Source: Chloroflexota bacterium
Lineage (GTDB): Bacteria; Chloroflexota; UBA6077
NCBI GenBank assembly: GCA_021845945.1
Contig: JAJZRD010000160.1
Location: forward strand, 1-8,783
DNA: 8,783 nt
Direction: 5' to 3'
Numbering within the stretch: the stretch's first letter is position 1; each line of letters begins with the position of its first letter. The notes beneath the pieces are model-generated. The model was not told the origin of the DNA. It did not search any database and was given only the letters and a program-made list of their open reading frames with translations. The position numbers and the translations under genes are program-made. Shown piece by piece: positions 1 to 4,911 of the stretch.

Positions 1-19
1 AGGGGGGAGGATGCACATC

Positions 20-126
20 GCCTCTCCCCCTGGGAGAGGCCGACCGAAGCGAAGCGAGGGCGGGTGAGGGCTGAGACGTTGCCAACCAAACAGCCCTCAC
101 CCCGACCCTCTCCCAGAGGGAGAGGG
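20..126. repeat. Nested inverted repeat upstream of argS
   Basis: Two small hairpins, 20-40 (9-bp arms GCCTCTCCC/GGGAGAGGC, 3-nt loop) and 106-126 (arms CCCTCTCCC/GGGAGAGGG, loop AGA), lie inside a larger inverted arrangement: GGGTGAGGGCTG at 62-73 is the exact reverse complement of 91-102. A partial third copy follows, because the 15-mer CTCACCCCGACCCTC at 96-110 recurs at 133-147. This is the layout of the short dispersed palindromic repeats found between genes in many GC-rich bacteria. No reading frame here looks coding. Whether it is multicopy in this genome cannot be seen from one window. Confidence 0.7.
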
Positions 127-177
127 AGACCTCTCACCCCGACCCTCCACGTCCCTCCCTCGCCCCGTCCTCCCGGT

Positions 178-207
178 TTGCTACTGCCCAGCCCCCTGGA
201 CTATAAT
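178..207 (+). promoter_or_regulatory. Predicted argS promoter
   Basis: A perfect -10 hexamer TATAAT lies at 202-207, with TTGCTA at 178-183 as a -35 box (4 of 6 consensus bases) and an 18-bp spacer. Transcription would start near 214, giving a leader of about 50 nt before the argS GTG. In such GC-rich surroundings a perfect TATAAT directly upstream of a gene is unlikely to be chance. Confidence 0.65.
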
Positions 208-216
208 CTCTCTAGA

Positions 217-238
217 CGTCTGGCCCTCGGGTCAGACG
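217..238 (+). promoter_or_regulatory. Hairpin in the argS 5' leader
   Basis: CGTCTGGCC (217-225) pairs with GGTCAGACG (230-238) around a 4-nt loop, giving a 9-bp stem with one G-U pair. It fills most of the predicted short leader and ends 12 nt before the AGGAG ribosome binding site at 251-255. No U-run follows directly, so it does not look like a terminator, and no T-box hallmarks are visible. It may stabilise the mRNA or affect initiation; that role is inference. Confidence 0.45.
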
Positions 239-263
239 ACACCGTTTTGTAGGAGCCACCAAC

Positions 264-1922
264 GTGACGACCGTGCGCGGCAAGCTACGCAACCTCCTCA
301 TGGACGCTGTACAGAGGGCGCAGCAGCAGGGCGTGCTGCCGCCGGTGGCGGTGCCTGAGATCACCATCGAAACCCCTCAGAAGCCGGAGCATGGCGACTA
401 CGCCAGCAACGTCGCCCTGAAGATGGCCCGCACGGCCCGCATGGACCCCATGTCCATAGCCCTGACCCTGGCCAACCAGATCGTCTCCGCCGGCTTCCTT
501 TCGGGCGTCGAGGTGGCGAAGCCCGGCTTCCTGAACTTCCGGCTTTCGCCGGCCTGGTTGGCTTCCCAGGTGGAGGATGTGCTGGCCCAGGGCACCGGAT
601 ACGGCTCCGTCCCTCTGGGCAACGGCGCCAGGGTGCAGGTGGAGTACGTCAGCGCCAACCCCACCGGTCCCCTGCACGTGGGGGCGGGTCGAGGCGCTGC
701 TCTTGGCGATAGCCTGGCCAACGTCCTGGCTCACGCGGGCTACCAGGTGGAGCGAGAGTACTACGTCAACGACGCGGGCGCCCGCATGGAGGCCTTCTAC
801 TCCACCCTCTACGCCCGATACCTCCAGCAGTTCGACATCCCGGCGGAGCTGCCAGCCGACGGCTACGTGGGTGAGTACATGGTCGATCTGGCTCGCGAGA
901 TCGCCCAGGAGCGGGGTCGCGAGTTCCTCGATCTCCCCAAGGAGGAGGCCCTCCAGAGACTCGGCCGCCTCGGCACCGAGAAGATGCTGGGCAGGATCCG
1001 CCGCGACCTGGAAAGCATGAACGTCCGGTTCGATCGCTGGTTCTCCGAGCAGTCCCTGTACGATACGGGGCTGCTGGACCAGACCATCGAACTGATGCGG
1101 CAGCGCGGCTACGTCGCCGAGCGAGAGGGCGCGGTGTGGTTCGTGTCCTCGGCACTGGGGGAGGATAGGGACAACGTCCTGGTCCGCAGCAACGGCGCCC
1201 CCACCTACTTCGCCTCGGATGCCGCCTACCATTACGACAAGTTCGTTCTGCGCGGCTTCGACCGCGTCATCGACGTCTGGGGTGCCGACCACCAGGGGCA
1301 CGTGCCCCGGATGAAGGCGATGGCATCGGCCCTGGGGATCGACCCCGCGCGACTGGAGCTGATCATCTACCAGCTCGTGAGCCTGAAGCGCAGCGGCAAG
1401 CCGGTGCGCATGTCGAAGAGGACGGGAGAGATCATCACCCTGGGAGAGGTGCTTGAGGAGGTGGGTCCGGACGCGGTCCGCTTCTACCTTCTGGCCCGCT
1501 CCGCAGATGGAATGATGGACTTCGACCTGGATCTCGCCAAAGAGCAGTCCGCCGAGAACCCGGTCTACTACGTCCAGTACGCCCACGCCCGCATCGCCAG
1601 CATCCTGCGCTTCGCTGGGGAGGTCGACTTCTCCGATGGAGACGTTTCCCTGCTCACTTCGGAGGCGGAGCTCGACCTGATCCGTAAGATGCTGGTGCTG
1701 CCCGAGCTGGTGGAGACGGCGGCGACCACCCTGGCGCCCCATCACCTGCCCCACTACTCCCAGGAGATCGCTGCGGTGTTCCACTCCTTCTACAAGCAGT
1801 GCAGGGTGGTCACCGAGGACGAGCCACTCACCAAGGCACGGCTCAAGCTGGTCAGCGCCTGCAAGACGGTCCTGGGGAACACCCTCGCCCTGATGGGCGT
1901 CAACGCGCCGGAGCAGATGTAG
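264..1922 (+). CDS. argS: Arginyl-tRNA synthetase
   Basis: Class I aminoacyl-tRNA synthetase of 552 aa, a normal length, which charges tRNA-Arg with arginine in the cytoplasm. The N-terminal Arg_tRNA_synt_N (Add1) domain spans about residues 5-95. The catalytic core opens with SANPTGPLHVGAGRGA, whose HIGH-type signature is H138-V-G-A141. The KMSKS-type loop reads MSKR at 383-386. The DALR all-helical anticodon-binding domain starts near residue 430 (NPVYYVQYAHARI) and runs to the end. The GTG start at 264 is supported by AGGAG at 251-255 with 8-nt spacing. The last His of HIGH is replaced by Ala, a position I recall as variable among ArgRS enzymes. The gene has its own promoter and stands alone, converging on the SUI1-family gene with only 10 bases between stop codons. 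A tRNA-Arg gene lies about 1.5 kb downstream. Confidence 0.97.
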   Translation: MTTVRGKLRNLLMDAVQRAQQQGVLPPVAVPEITIETPQKPEHGDYASNVALKMARTARMDPMSIALTLANQIVSAGFLSGVEVAKPGFLNFRLSPAWLASQVEDVLAQGTGYGSVPLGNGARVQVEYVSANPTGPLHVGAGRGAALGDSLANVLAHAGYQVEREYYVNDAGARMEAFYSTLYARYLQQFDIPAELPADGYVGEYMVDLAREIAQERGREFLDLPKEEALQRLGRLGTEKMLGRIRRDLESMNVRFDRWFSEQSLYDTGLLDQTIELMRQRGYVAEREGAVWFVSSALGEDRDNVLVRSNGAPTYFASDAAYHYDKFVLRGFDRVIDVWGADHQGHVPRMKAMASALGIDPARLELIIYQLVSLKRSGKPVRMSKRTGEIITLGEVLEEVGPDAVRFYLLARSADGMMDFDLDLAKEQSAENPVYYVQYAHARIASILRFAGEVDFSDGDVSLLTSEAELDLIRKMLVLPELVETAATTLAPHHLPHYSQEIAAVFHSFYKQCRVVTEDEPLTKARLKLVSACKTVLGNTLALMGVNAPEQM

Positions 1923-1932
1923 CTGCGGTTAT

Positions 1933-2304
1933 CTATCCTCCGGCCAGCTTGGCCTTGTAGCCCATCTCTGTCAGCTTCGACAGCACCAGGTTCCGGTGGT
2001 CCCCCTGGATCTCGATGACGCCATCCTTGGCCGTGCCGCCCGAACCGCAGAGTCGCTTCAGGATCCCCGCCAGCTCCTCCTGCCCGGCCGCGTCCCCGGG
2101 CACCCCCGTGATCACGGTGGCCGTCTTGCCGCGGCGGTTTCGCCGATCCCGCGAGACCCTGACGATCCCGTCGATCTTGGGTACCTGCCACTGCTGCCGG
2201 CAGTTGCACGCCTTCACCGGCTTCTGGCAGCCAGGGCAGATCCTTCCCTGGTCAGAGTCGTACACCACCGGCCGGTCGGCACTCCGCCCCGGCCCGCCGG
2301 TCAT
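1933..2304 (-). CDS. Bacterial SUI1/YciH-type translation initiation factor
   Basis: Homologue of eIF1/SUI1, called YciH in E. coli, where it acts on the small ribosomal subunit and affects start-codon fidelity and translation under stress. The protein is 123 aa from ATG at 2304. Its N-terminus has the cysteine motif CPGCQKPVKACNC (CxxC plus CxC), a possible small zinc ribbon that E. coli YciH lacks but that I recall in other bacterial members. The SUI1 core follows, with KTATVITGVPG and the hallmark KDGVIEIQGDHR, ending in the typical MGYKAKLAGG tail. An in-frame GTG at 2313 is possible, but the ATG overlaps the stop of the upstream IscA-like gene as ATGA, which argues for translational coupling, and a G-rich stretch precedes it. 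It is the second gene of a two-gene reverse unit. Confidence 0.9.
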   Translation of the reverse strand: MTGGPGRSADRPVVYDSDQGRICPGCQKPVKACNCRQQWQVPKIDGIVRVSRDRRNRRGKTATVITGVPGDAAGQEELAGILKRLCGSGGTAKDGVIEIQGDHRNLVLSKLTEMGYKAKLAGG

Positions 2305-2633
2305 CCGCCGCACCCCCCGCCGCAGCTGCAGTCGTCGCCCTCATGGTCGCACTTATCGCAGTCGCCTTCGGCCATCTCGAGAGTCAGCTCTCCCTCGGCG
2401 TTGAGCCCCACGATCGACCCGGCGAAGATGCTCTCAGCCATCCCACAGAAGGCGATCTTGACGCCATCGATGTCCTCGGTCTTCACATCACTGGGGGCCG
2501 ACTTCACTAGGCCTACGGAGCAGTCGTACCCTCCATCACCGTCGGGATCCGCGTCGAACCTCAGCACTGCGGGGCCACCATTCGAGGCGGCATCTCGGAG
2601 TTCCCTGGCAGCTTCCGGCGTGATAATGATCAT
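2301..2633 (-). CDS. HesB/IscA-like iron-sulfur protein with Cys-rich tail
   Basis: A 110-aa protein resembling the HesB/IscA (Fe-S biosynthesis, A-type carrier) fold. It opens with MIIITPEAARELRD, the usual start of the family, then LRFDADPDGDGGYDCSVGL, where C38 falls near the first conserved cysteine of IscA, and later IDGVKIAFCGMAESIFAGS, resembling the central strands. In place of the short canonical C-terminal CGCG it has an extended acidic, Cys-rich tail with C92, C95, C102, C104 and C108, plus D/E and H97. With C38 and C63 that makes seven cysteines, enough to bind iron, an Fe-S cluster or another metal. The ATG start has GGAGG at 2642-2638 with a short 4-nt gap. It heads a unit with the SUI1-type gene. 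Family membership is fairly clear; function as a true A-type carrier is uncertain because the cysteine pattern departs from the norm. Confidence 0.8.
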   Translation of the reverse strand: MIIITPEAARELRDAASNGGPAVLRFDADPDGDGGYDCSVGLVKSAPSDVKTEDIDGVKIAFCGMAESIFAGSIVGLNAEGELTLEMAEGDCDKCDHEGDDCSCGGGCGG

Positions 2634-2651
2634 TCATCCTCCATCGGATAA

Positions 2652-2672
2652 CGTGGCTCCAGACAAGCCACG
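2652..2672 (-). promoter_or_regulatory. 5' leader hairpin of the IscA-like/SUI1 unit
   Basis: CGTGGCT and AGCCACG form a perfect 7-bp stem with a 7-nt loop (2659-2665). If transcription starts about 7 nt past the extended -10 at 2690-2685, this hairpin occupies the extreme 5' end of the mRNA, just before the ribosome binding site at 2642-2638. It could protect the 5' end or be a protein-binding site; neither can be shown from sequence. Confidence 0.4.
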
Positions 2673-2684
2673 GCTCGTTTGAGA

Positions 2685-2693
2685 AGTATAGCA
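2685..2693 (-). promoter_or_regulatory. Extended -10 promoter for the IscA-like/SUI1 unit
   Basis: Read on the reverse strand this is TGCTATACT, an extended -10 (TGn then TATACT, 5 of 6 consensus bases). No good -35 box is seen at 16-18 bp, as is usual for extended -10 promoters. It lies about 52 nt upstream of the IscA-like ATG. The same 10-mer TGCTATACTT appears on the other strand at 2727-2736 as the -10 of the divergent tRNA promoter. Confidence 0.55.
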
Positions 2694-2706
2694 GAACCCC
2701 ACGCGG

Positions 2707-2735
2707 TTGTGGGTGACAGGGGCCTATGCTATACT
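2707..2735 (+). promoter_or_regulatory. Promoter of the first tRNA-Ser unit
   Basis: The -10 is TATACT at 2730-2735 with the TGC extension at 2727-2729. The -35 is TTGTGG at 2707-2712 with an exact 17-bp spacer. A second overlapping -10-like TATACG sits at 2739-2744. The first tRNA begins at 2775, so the 5' leader removed by RNase P would be about 30 nt. Confidence 0.6.
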
Positions 2736-2774
2736 TGCTATACGGCCATCGAGTCCGTGGGGATGTGGCTGCCC

Positions 2775-2861
2775 GGAGGGATCGCATAGTCCGGTTGAGT
2801 GCGCCCGACTCGAAATCGGGTATGCCGAAAGGCATCGGGGGTTCAAATCCCTCTCCCTCCG
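2775..2861 (+). tRNA. tRNA-Ser(CGA)
   Basis: Reads codon UCG. The acceptor stem GGAGGGA (2775-2781) pairs exactly with TCCCTCC (2854-2860); the discriminator is G2861. The D stem is GCA/TGC. The anticodon arm is CCCGA-CTCGAAA-TCGGG with anticodon CGA at 2811-2813. A long class II variable arm (ATGCC-GAAA-GGCAT) identifies it as serine, and the T loop is TTCAAAT. After the discriminator the sequence is CCG, so the CCA end is not encoded and must be added by the CCA-adding enzyme. First gene of the cluster. Confidence 0.95.
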
Positions 2862-2874
2862 CCGTAAATAGTCG

Positions 2875-2923
2875 TCAGCTATCAGCCGCGGTCCGGCTGG
2901 GTAGAGACTGATAGCTGATAGCT
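2875..2923. repeat. Inverted repeat between two tRNA-Ser genes
   Basis: TCAGCTATCAG (2875-2885) and CTGATAGCTGA (2908-2918) are perfect 11-bp inverted arms around 22 nt. Inside and partly overlapping lies a second hairpin, CAGCCG (2883-2888) with CGGCTG (2894-2899). The right arm continues as a tandem GATAGCTGATAGCT (2910-2923). It almost fills the spacer between the two tRNAs and would be transcribed with them. It may be a dispersed palindromic repeat or a processing signal; no reading frame of interest. Confidence 0.6.
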
Positions 2924-2928
2924 CGTCT

Positions 2929-3013
2929 GGAGAGGTCGCCTAGTGGCCTAGGGCGCTCGCCTGGAAAGCGGGTAGGTGTAACAGCCTCGTGGGTTCAAAT
3001 CCCACCCTCTCCG
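2929..3013 (+). tRNA. tRNA-Ser(GGA)
   Basis: Reads UCC and UCU. The acceptor GGAGAGG (2929-2935) pairs with CCTCTCC (3006-3012); discriminator G3013. The D stem is GCC/GGC. The anticodon arm is CTCGC-CTGGAAA-GCGGG with GGA at 2963-2965. A long variable arm (AGGTGTAACAGCCT) and T loop TTCAAAT follow. The next three bases, 3014-3016, are CCA, so this is the only tRNA of the cluster with an apparent encoded CCA, which may be chance. It is followed closely by a rho-independent terminator. Confidence 0.95.
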
Positions 3014-3033
3014 CCATGCCGACTCGACGCAGG

Positions 3034-3065
3034 AAGCAGCCCGTTCCCGGGCTGCTTTCGTTGTT
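3034..3065 (+). terminator. Rho-independent terminator after tRNA-Ser(GGA)
   Basis: AAGCAGCCCG (3034-3043) and CGGGCTGCTT (3048-3057) form a perfect 10-bp stem with the 4-nt loop TTCC, followed by the T-rich stretch TCGTTGTT. It ends the first tRNA unit and precedes a fresh promoter for the second. Confidence 0.85.
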
Positions 3066-3111
3066 CCGGTGCCATCGCTGCCTCGCGGGCGGGATTCGGC
3101 TGCCCGCTGCA

Positions 3112-3140
3112 TTGACATGGGGTGCCAGGTCGGCTAGAAT
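3112..3140 (+). promoter_or_regulatory. Strong promoter of the second tRNA unit
   Basis: The -35 TTGACA (3112-3117) is perfect. The spacer is exactly 17 bp and the -10 is TAGAAT (3135-3140, 5 of 6). It is the best match to a housekeeping sigma promoter in the window, as expected for stable RNA genes. The start would be near 3147, about 60 nt before tRNA-Ser(TGA). Confidence 0.85.
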
Positions 3141-3207
3141 CCTCTCTAGAGGCGTCGCGCAGGCGACGTACTGCTCTCTCGGTTAACAGTGAAATAGCGG
3201 TGCACCT

Positions 3208-3290
3208 GGAGGGGTGTCCGAGTGGTTTAAGGTGGCCGTCTTGAAAACGGTCGGGCGCGAGCCCCGGGGGTTCGAATCCCTCCCCCTCCG
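3208..3290 (+). tRNA. tRNA-Ser(TGA)
   Basis: Reads UCA and, by wobble, other UCN codons. The acceptor GGAGGGG (3208-3214) pairs with CCCCTCC (3283-3289); discriminator G3290. The anticodon arm is GCCGT-CTTGAAA-ACGGT with TGA at 3242-3244. The variable arm GGGC-GCGA-GCCC is short and closed by a GNRA tetraloop. T loop TTCGAAT. The following bases are CCG, so CCA is not encoded. First gene of the second tRNA unit. Confidence 0.95.
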
Positions 3291-3335
3291 CCGCCATCGT
3301 CGGCAGCCAGCTTCCAGGTCACTCGAGAGTTGCGC

Positions 3336-3428
3336 GGAGGAGTCGCATAGTTGGTCTAGTGCGGCCGCCTGCTAAGCGGTTACAGGGGCCTTAAACCTCT
3401 GTCATGGGTTCGAATCCCATCTCCTCCG
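3336..3428 (+). tRNA. tRNA-Ser(GCT)
   Basis: Reads AGC and AGU. The acceptor GGAGGAG (3336-3342) pairs with CTCCTCC (3421-3427); discriminator G3428. The anticodon arm is GCCGC-CTGCTAA-GCGGT with GCT at 3371-3373. It has the longest variable arm of the set, ACAGGGG pairing with CCTCTGT across CCTTAAA. T loop TTCGAAT. No CCA is encoded (CCT follows). It lies 45 nt after tRNA-Ser(TGA) and only 7 nt before tRNA-Arg, so co-transcription is very likely. Confidence 0.95.
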
Positions 3429-3435
3429 CCTCCAT

Positions 3436-3509
3436 GCCCCGGTAGCTCAGCGGATTAGAGCGTTGGGTTGCGGACCCAAAGGTCGTAGGTTCGAGTCCTA
3501 TCCGGGGTG
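3436..3509 (+). tRNA. tRNA-Arg(GCG)
   Basis: The acceptor GCCCCGG (3436-3442) pairs with CCGGGGT (3502-3508), with G1-U72 as a wobble pair; discriminator G3509. The D stem is GCTC/GAGC, and the D loop GCGGATTA keeps A20, an arginine identity base. The anticodon arm is TTGGG-TTGCGGA-CCCAA with GCG at 3470-3472, reading CGC and CGU. T arm GTAGG-TTCGAGT-CCTAT. CCA is not encoded (CCG follows). Most bacteria use ACG here, converted to ICG by TadA, so a genomic G34 is unusual. Last gene of the tRNA unit; no clear intrinsic terminator is visible in the next 150 nt. Confidence 0.93.
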
Positions 3510-3750
3510 CCGTAGTTGTTGGTGGTGTTCAGCTAGTAGCTGCGAGCGCAAGTGCCCGCGGCATGGAATCGTATGGAGCCGTCAGCCTGTAGGACGTTCA
3601 CCCGAAGGGGTCGTCCGCGCCGGCTGTAGGCCAGCCGCTGGTCGACCGGGCTTGCCATGTACCTGTTGACCGCGGTTTTTGTTTTGTCTGGCGCCCCCAC
3701 GGCCGCGTCACGCAATCTGGAAGCCATTCCCCTAGAGGTGACCGCAGACG

Positions 3751-4389
3751 GTGGAACGGGACCAGCTGGCGATCGATCGGCTCAGTCGCATCTGGGCCAT
3801 TATCGAGCACATTGCCGAAAACCCCGGCACCAGCCGCCGAAGACTGGCCGACCGCTATGCCCTCAGCGAGCGGCAGGTCCAGGAAGACCTGAGGGTCATC
3901 CGAGAGGAGCTTCGGTTCCCCATCGTGCGCCGCAAGGGATACCGCTTCTCGGCCGGTAGCGACCACGTGGTGCTGGATTTCTCCTTCTCCGAGGCCAGGG
4001 CCCTGATATCCGCCCTGAAGGTAGCGGCCCAGGAGCGTGCTGTTCCCCAGGAGCCGCTCCGCTCACTCCTGTCCAAGCTGCCGGCGGTCTTCCCTCTTCA
4101 CCTTCAGCCCATGATCCGCAAGAGCCTGGAATCGCTGGGAAACCCCGAGCCTGCACTGGAGGAGAAGGTCTTTCTGGCGCTGACCGAGGCGCTCTTCGAG
4201 AGGCGGCCGGTGCGCCTGCACCTCTCGGCCCGGGCAGGCGCAGCCCTGGCCGACCCCATCATCGAACCCCATCTGATGATGCCCTATCTGGGCGCCTGGT
4301 ATCTCGTGGGGAGGTGCAGGCAAAAAAAAAGGGTTATGATGTTCAAAGTGGAGAACATCGAGGCCGTCACACTAGCATCGAAGATGTGA
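3751..4389 (+). CDS. Short HTH-WYL domain transcriptional regulator
   Basis: A 212-aa regulator. Residues 8-66 form a DeoR/HTH_11-like winged helix (IAENPGTSRRRLADRYALSE, then a recognition-helix region near RQVQEDLRVIREE, and a wing near VRRKGYRF). Residues about 138-207 form a WYL domain with the name-giving WYL at 183-185 and FKVENIEAVTL at its end. WYL domains sense ligands, often nucleic acids or nucleotides, and frequently control DNA-damage or defence genes. Typical members are near 300-330 aa with a C-terminal WCX extension; here the protein stops right after WYL. An in-frame TAG at 3733 limits the start; GTG at 3751 is the first start codon after it, with only a weak GAGG 12 nt upstream. 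A run of nine A (4322-4330) lies inside the WYL core. The gene converges tail to tail on the receiver gene. Target genes are unknown. Confidence 0.85.
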   Translation: MERDQLAIDRLSRIWAIIEHIAENPGTSRRRLADRYALSERQVQEDLRVIREELRFPIVRRKGYRFSAGSDHVVLDFSFSEARALISALKVAAQERAVPQEPLRSLLSKLPAVFPLHLQPMIRKSLESLGNPEPALEEKVFLALTEALFERRPVRLHLSARAGAALADPIIEPHLMMPYLGAWYLVGRCRQKKRVMMFKVENIEAVTLASKM

Positions 4390-4395
4390 TGCTAG
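4372..4395. terminator. Hairpin spanning two convergent stop codons
   Basis: CTAGCATC (4372-4379) and GATGCTAG (4388-4395) are perfect 8-bp arms with an 8-nt loop. The stop codons of both flanking genes (TGA 4387-4389 forward, TAG 4394-4392 reverse) lie within it. Its position suggests a shared bidirectional transcript end, but it is only half GC and has no U-run on either strand, so terminator activity is a guess. Confidence 0.35.
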
Positions 4396-4820
4396 CTGCA
4401 GTCCCCTTGATCTCTCGCCATGCGCCGCGACCTGCCGGGCTCGTAGCCTTCGTCCTCCAGCAGCTCCTCGGCTTGCTGAAGCAGCTGAGCCGGGCTGAAC
4501 GGCTTGGTGATGTAGCCATCGACCCCGGCCCTCCAGGCACGACGCTGGTCCCACTCCGCGGTGGAGGTCGTGAGGACGAGCACCTTCACCCCATTGGTGC
4601 TGAGATGTCCTTTCAACTGCTCGCCCAGGCTAACACCGTCCAGCCGATCTAGAATCAACTCCGTTATCACCAGCCGCGGGGGCTCCAGCAGGGCAAGACC
4701 CAGCGCCTCCTCGCCGTCGGATGCGAAGGTCAGCCGGTAGCGGCCCGCATCGAAGATCACGGAGAGAAGTCTCCGAACCGCAGGATTGGGATCTGCCACG
4801 AGAATCCTATACTTTCTCAT
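4392..4820 (-). CDS. Single-domain receiver protein lacking the phospho-acceptor Asp
   Basis: A 142-aa CheY-like receiver with no output domain, only a short polar tail of about 25 residues. The fold markers are present: ILVADPNPAVRRLL at the first strand and helix, VLVLTTSTAEW with the conserved Thr near 84-85, and GYITKPF with the conserved Lys106-Pro. The strand that should end in the phosphorylated Asp reads LVITELILDRLDG. Aligned on the following DG, residue 54 is Glu (GAG at 4661-4659) where Asp is expected. In the acidic pocket D10 is kept but its partner is Pro11. It is therefore likely an atypical or pseudo-receiver, perhaps locked in an active-like state; that is inference. No histidine kinase lies in the window. 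No Shine-Dalgarno is visible in the 20 nt before the ATG, so a leaderless or weakly translated mRNA is possible. Confidence 0.88.
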   Translation of the reverse strand: MRKYRILVADPNPAVRRLLSVIFDAGRYRLTFASDGEEALGLALLEPPRLVITELILDRLDGVSLGEQLKGHLSTNGVKVLVLTTSTAEWDQRRAWRAGVDGYITKPFSPAQLLQQAEELLEDEGYEPGRSRRMARDQGDCS

Positions 4821-4864
4821 GATACAAACTTATCAAGGGTTTCTCGCAAAACACTCACAGAGGG

Positions 4865-4873
4865 TGTTAGAAT
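4865..4873 (+). promoter_or_regulatory. Extended -10 candidate upstream of the AI-2E family gene
   Basis: TGTTAGAAT is a TGn extension followed by TAGAAT (5 of 6 consensus bases). No convincing -35 hexamer is seen 16-18 bp upstream. Transcription would start near 4880, about 32 nt before the TTG start at 4912. Confidence 0.4.
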
Positions 4874-4911
4874 CTCTCTGCGTATCCAATTCGTAACGCG
4901 GAGCCTCCCTT

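Noticed and set aside
285..1784. Long reverse-strand open frame (499 codons) opposite argS
   Set aside because: Antisense to a certain argS; composition is Gln/His/Leu-rich with no recognisable motif, an expected shadow in GC-rich DNA.
1996..2682. Forward frame of 228 codons opposite the SUI1 and IscA-like genes
   Set aside because: Pro/Ser-rich translation with no motif; both reverse genes are clear family members with proper starts.
3530..3542. Palindrome CAGCTAGTAGCTG after tRNA-Arg
   Set aside because: A one-base centre cannot form a hairpin and no protein site is recognised.
3676..3687. T-rich stretch after CCGCGG as a terminator for the tRNA unit
   Set aside because: No stable stem directly precedes it, and it lies about 170 nt after tRNA-Arg; too weak to call.
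4314..4652. Forward frame reached by +1 slippage at the A9 run
   Set aside because: Mostly antisense to the receiver gene with no domain; kept only as a consequence of possible slippage, not as a gene.
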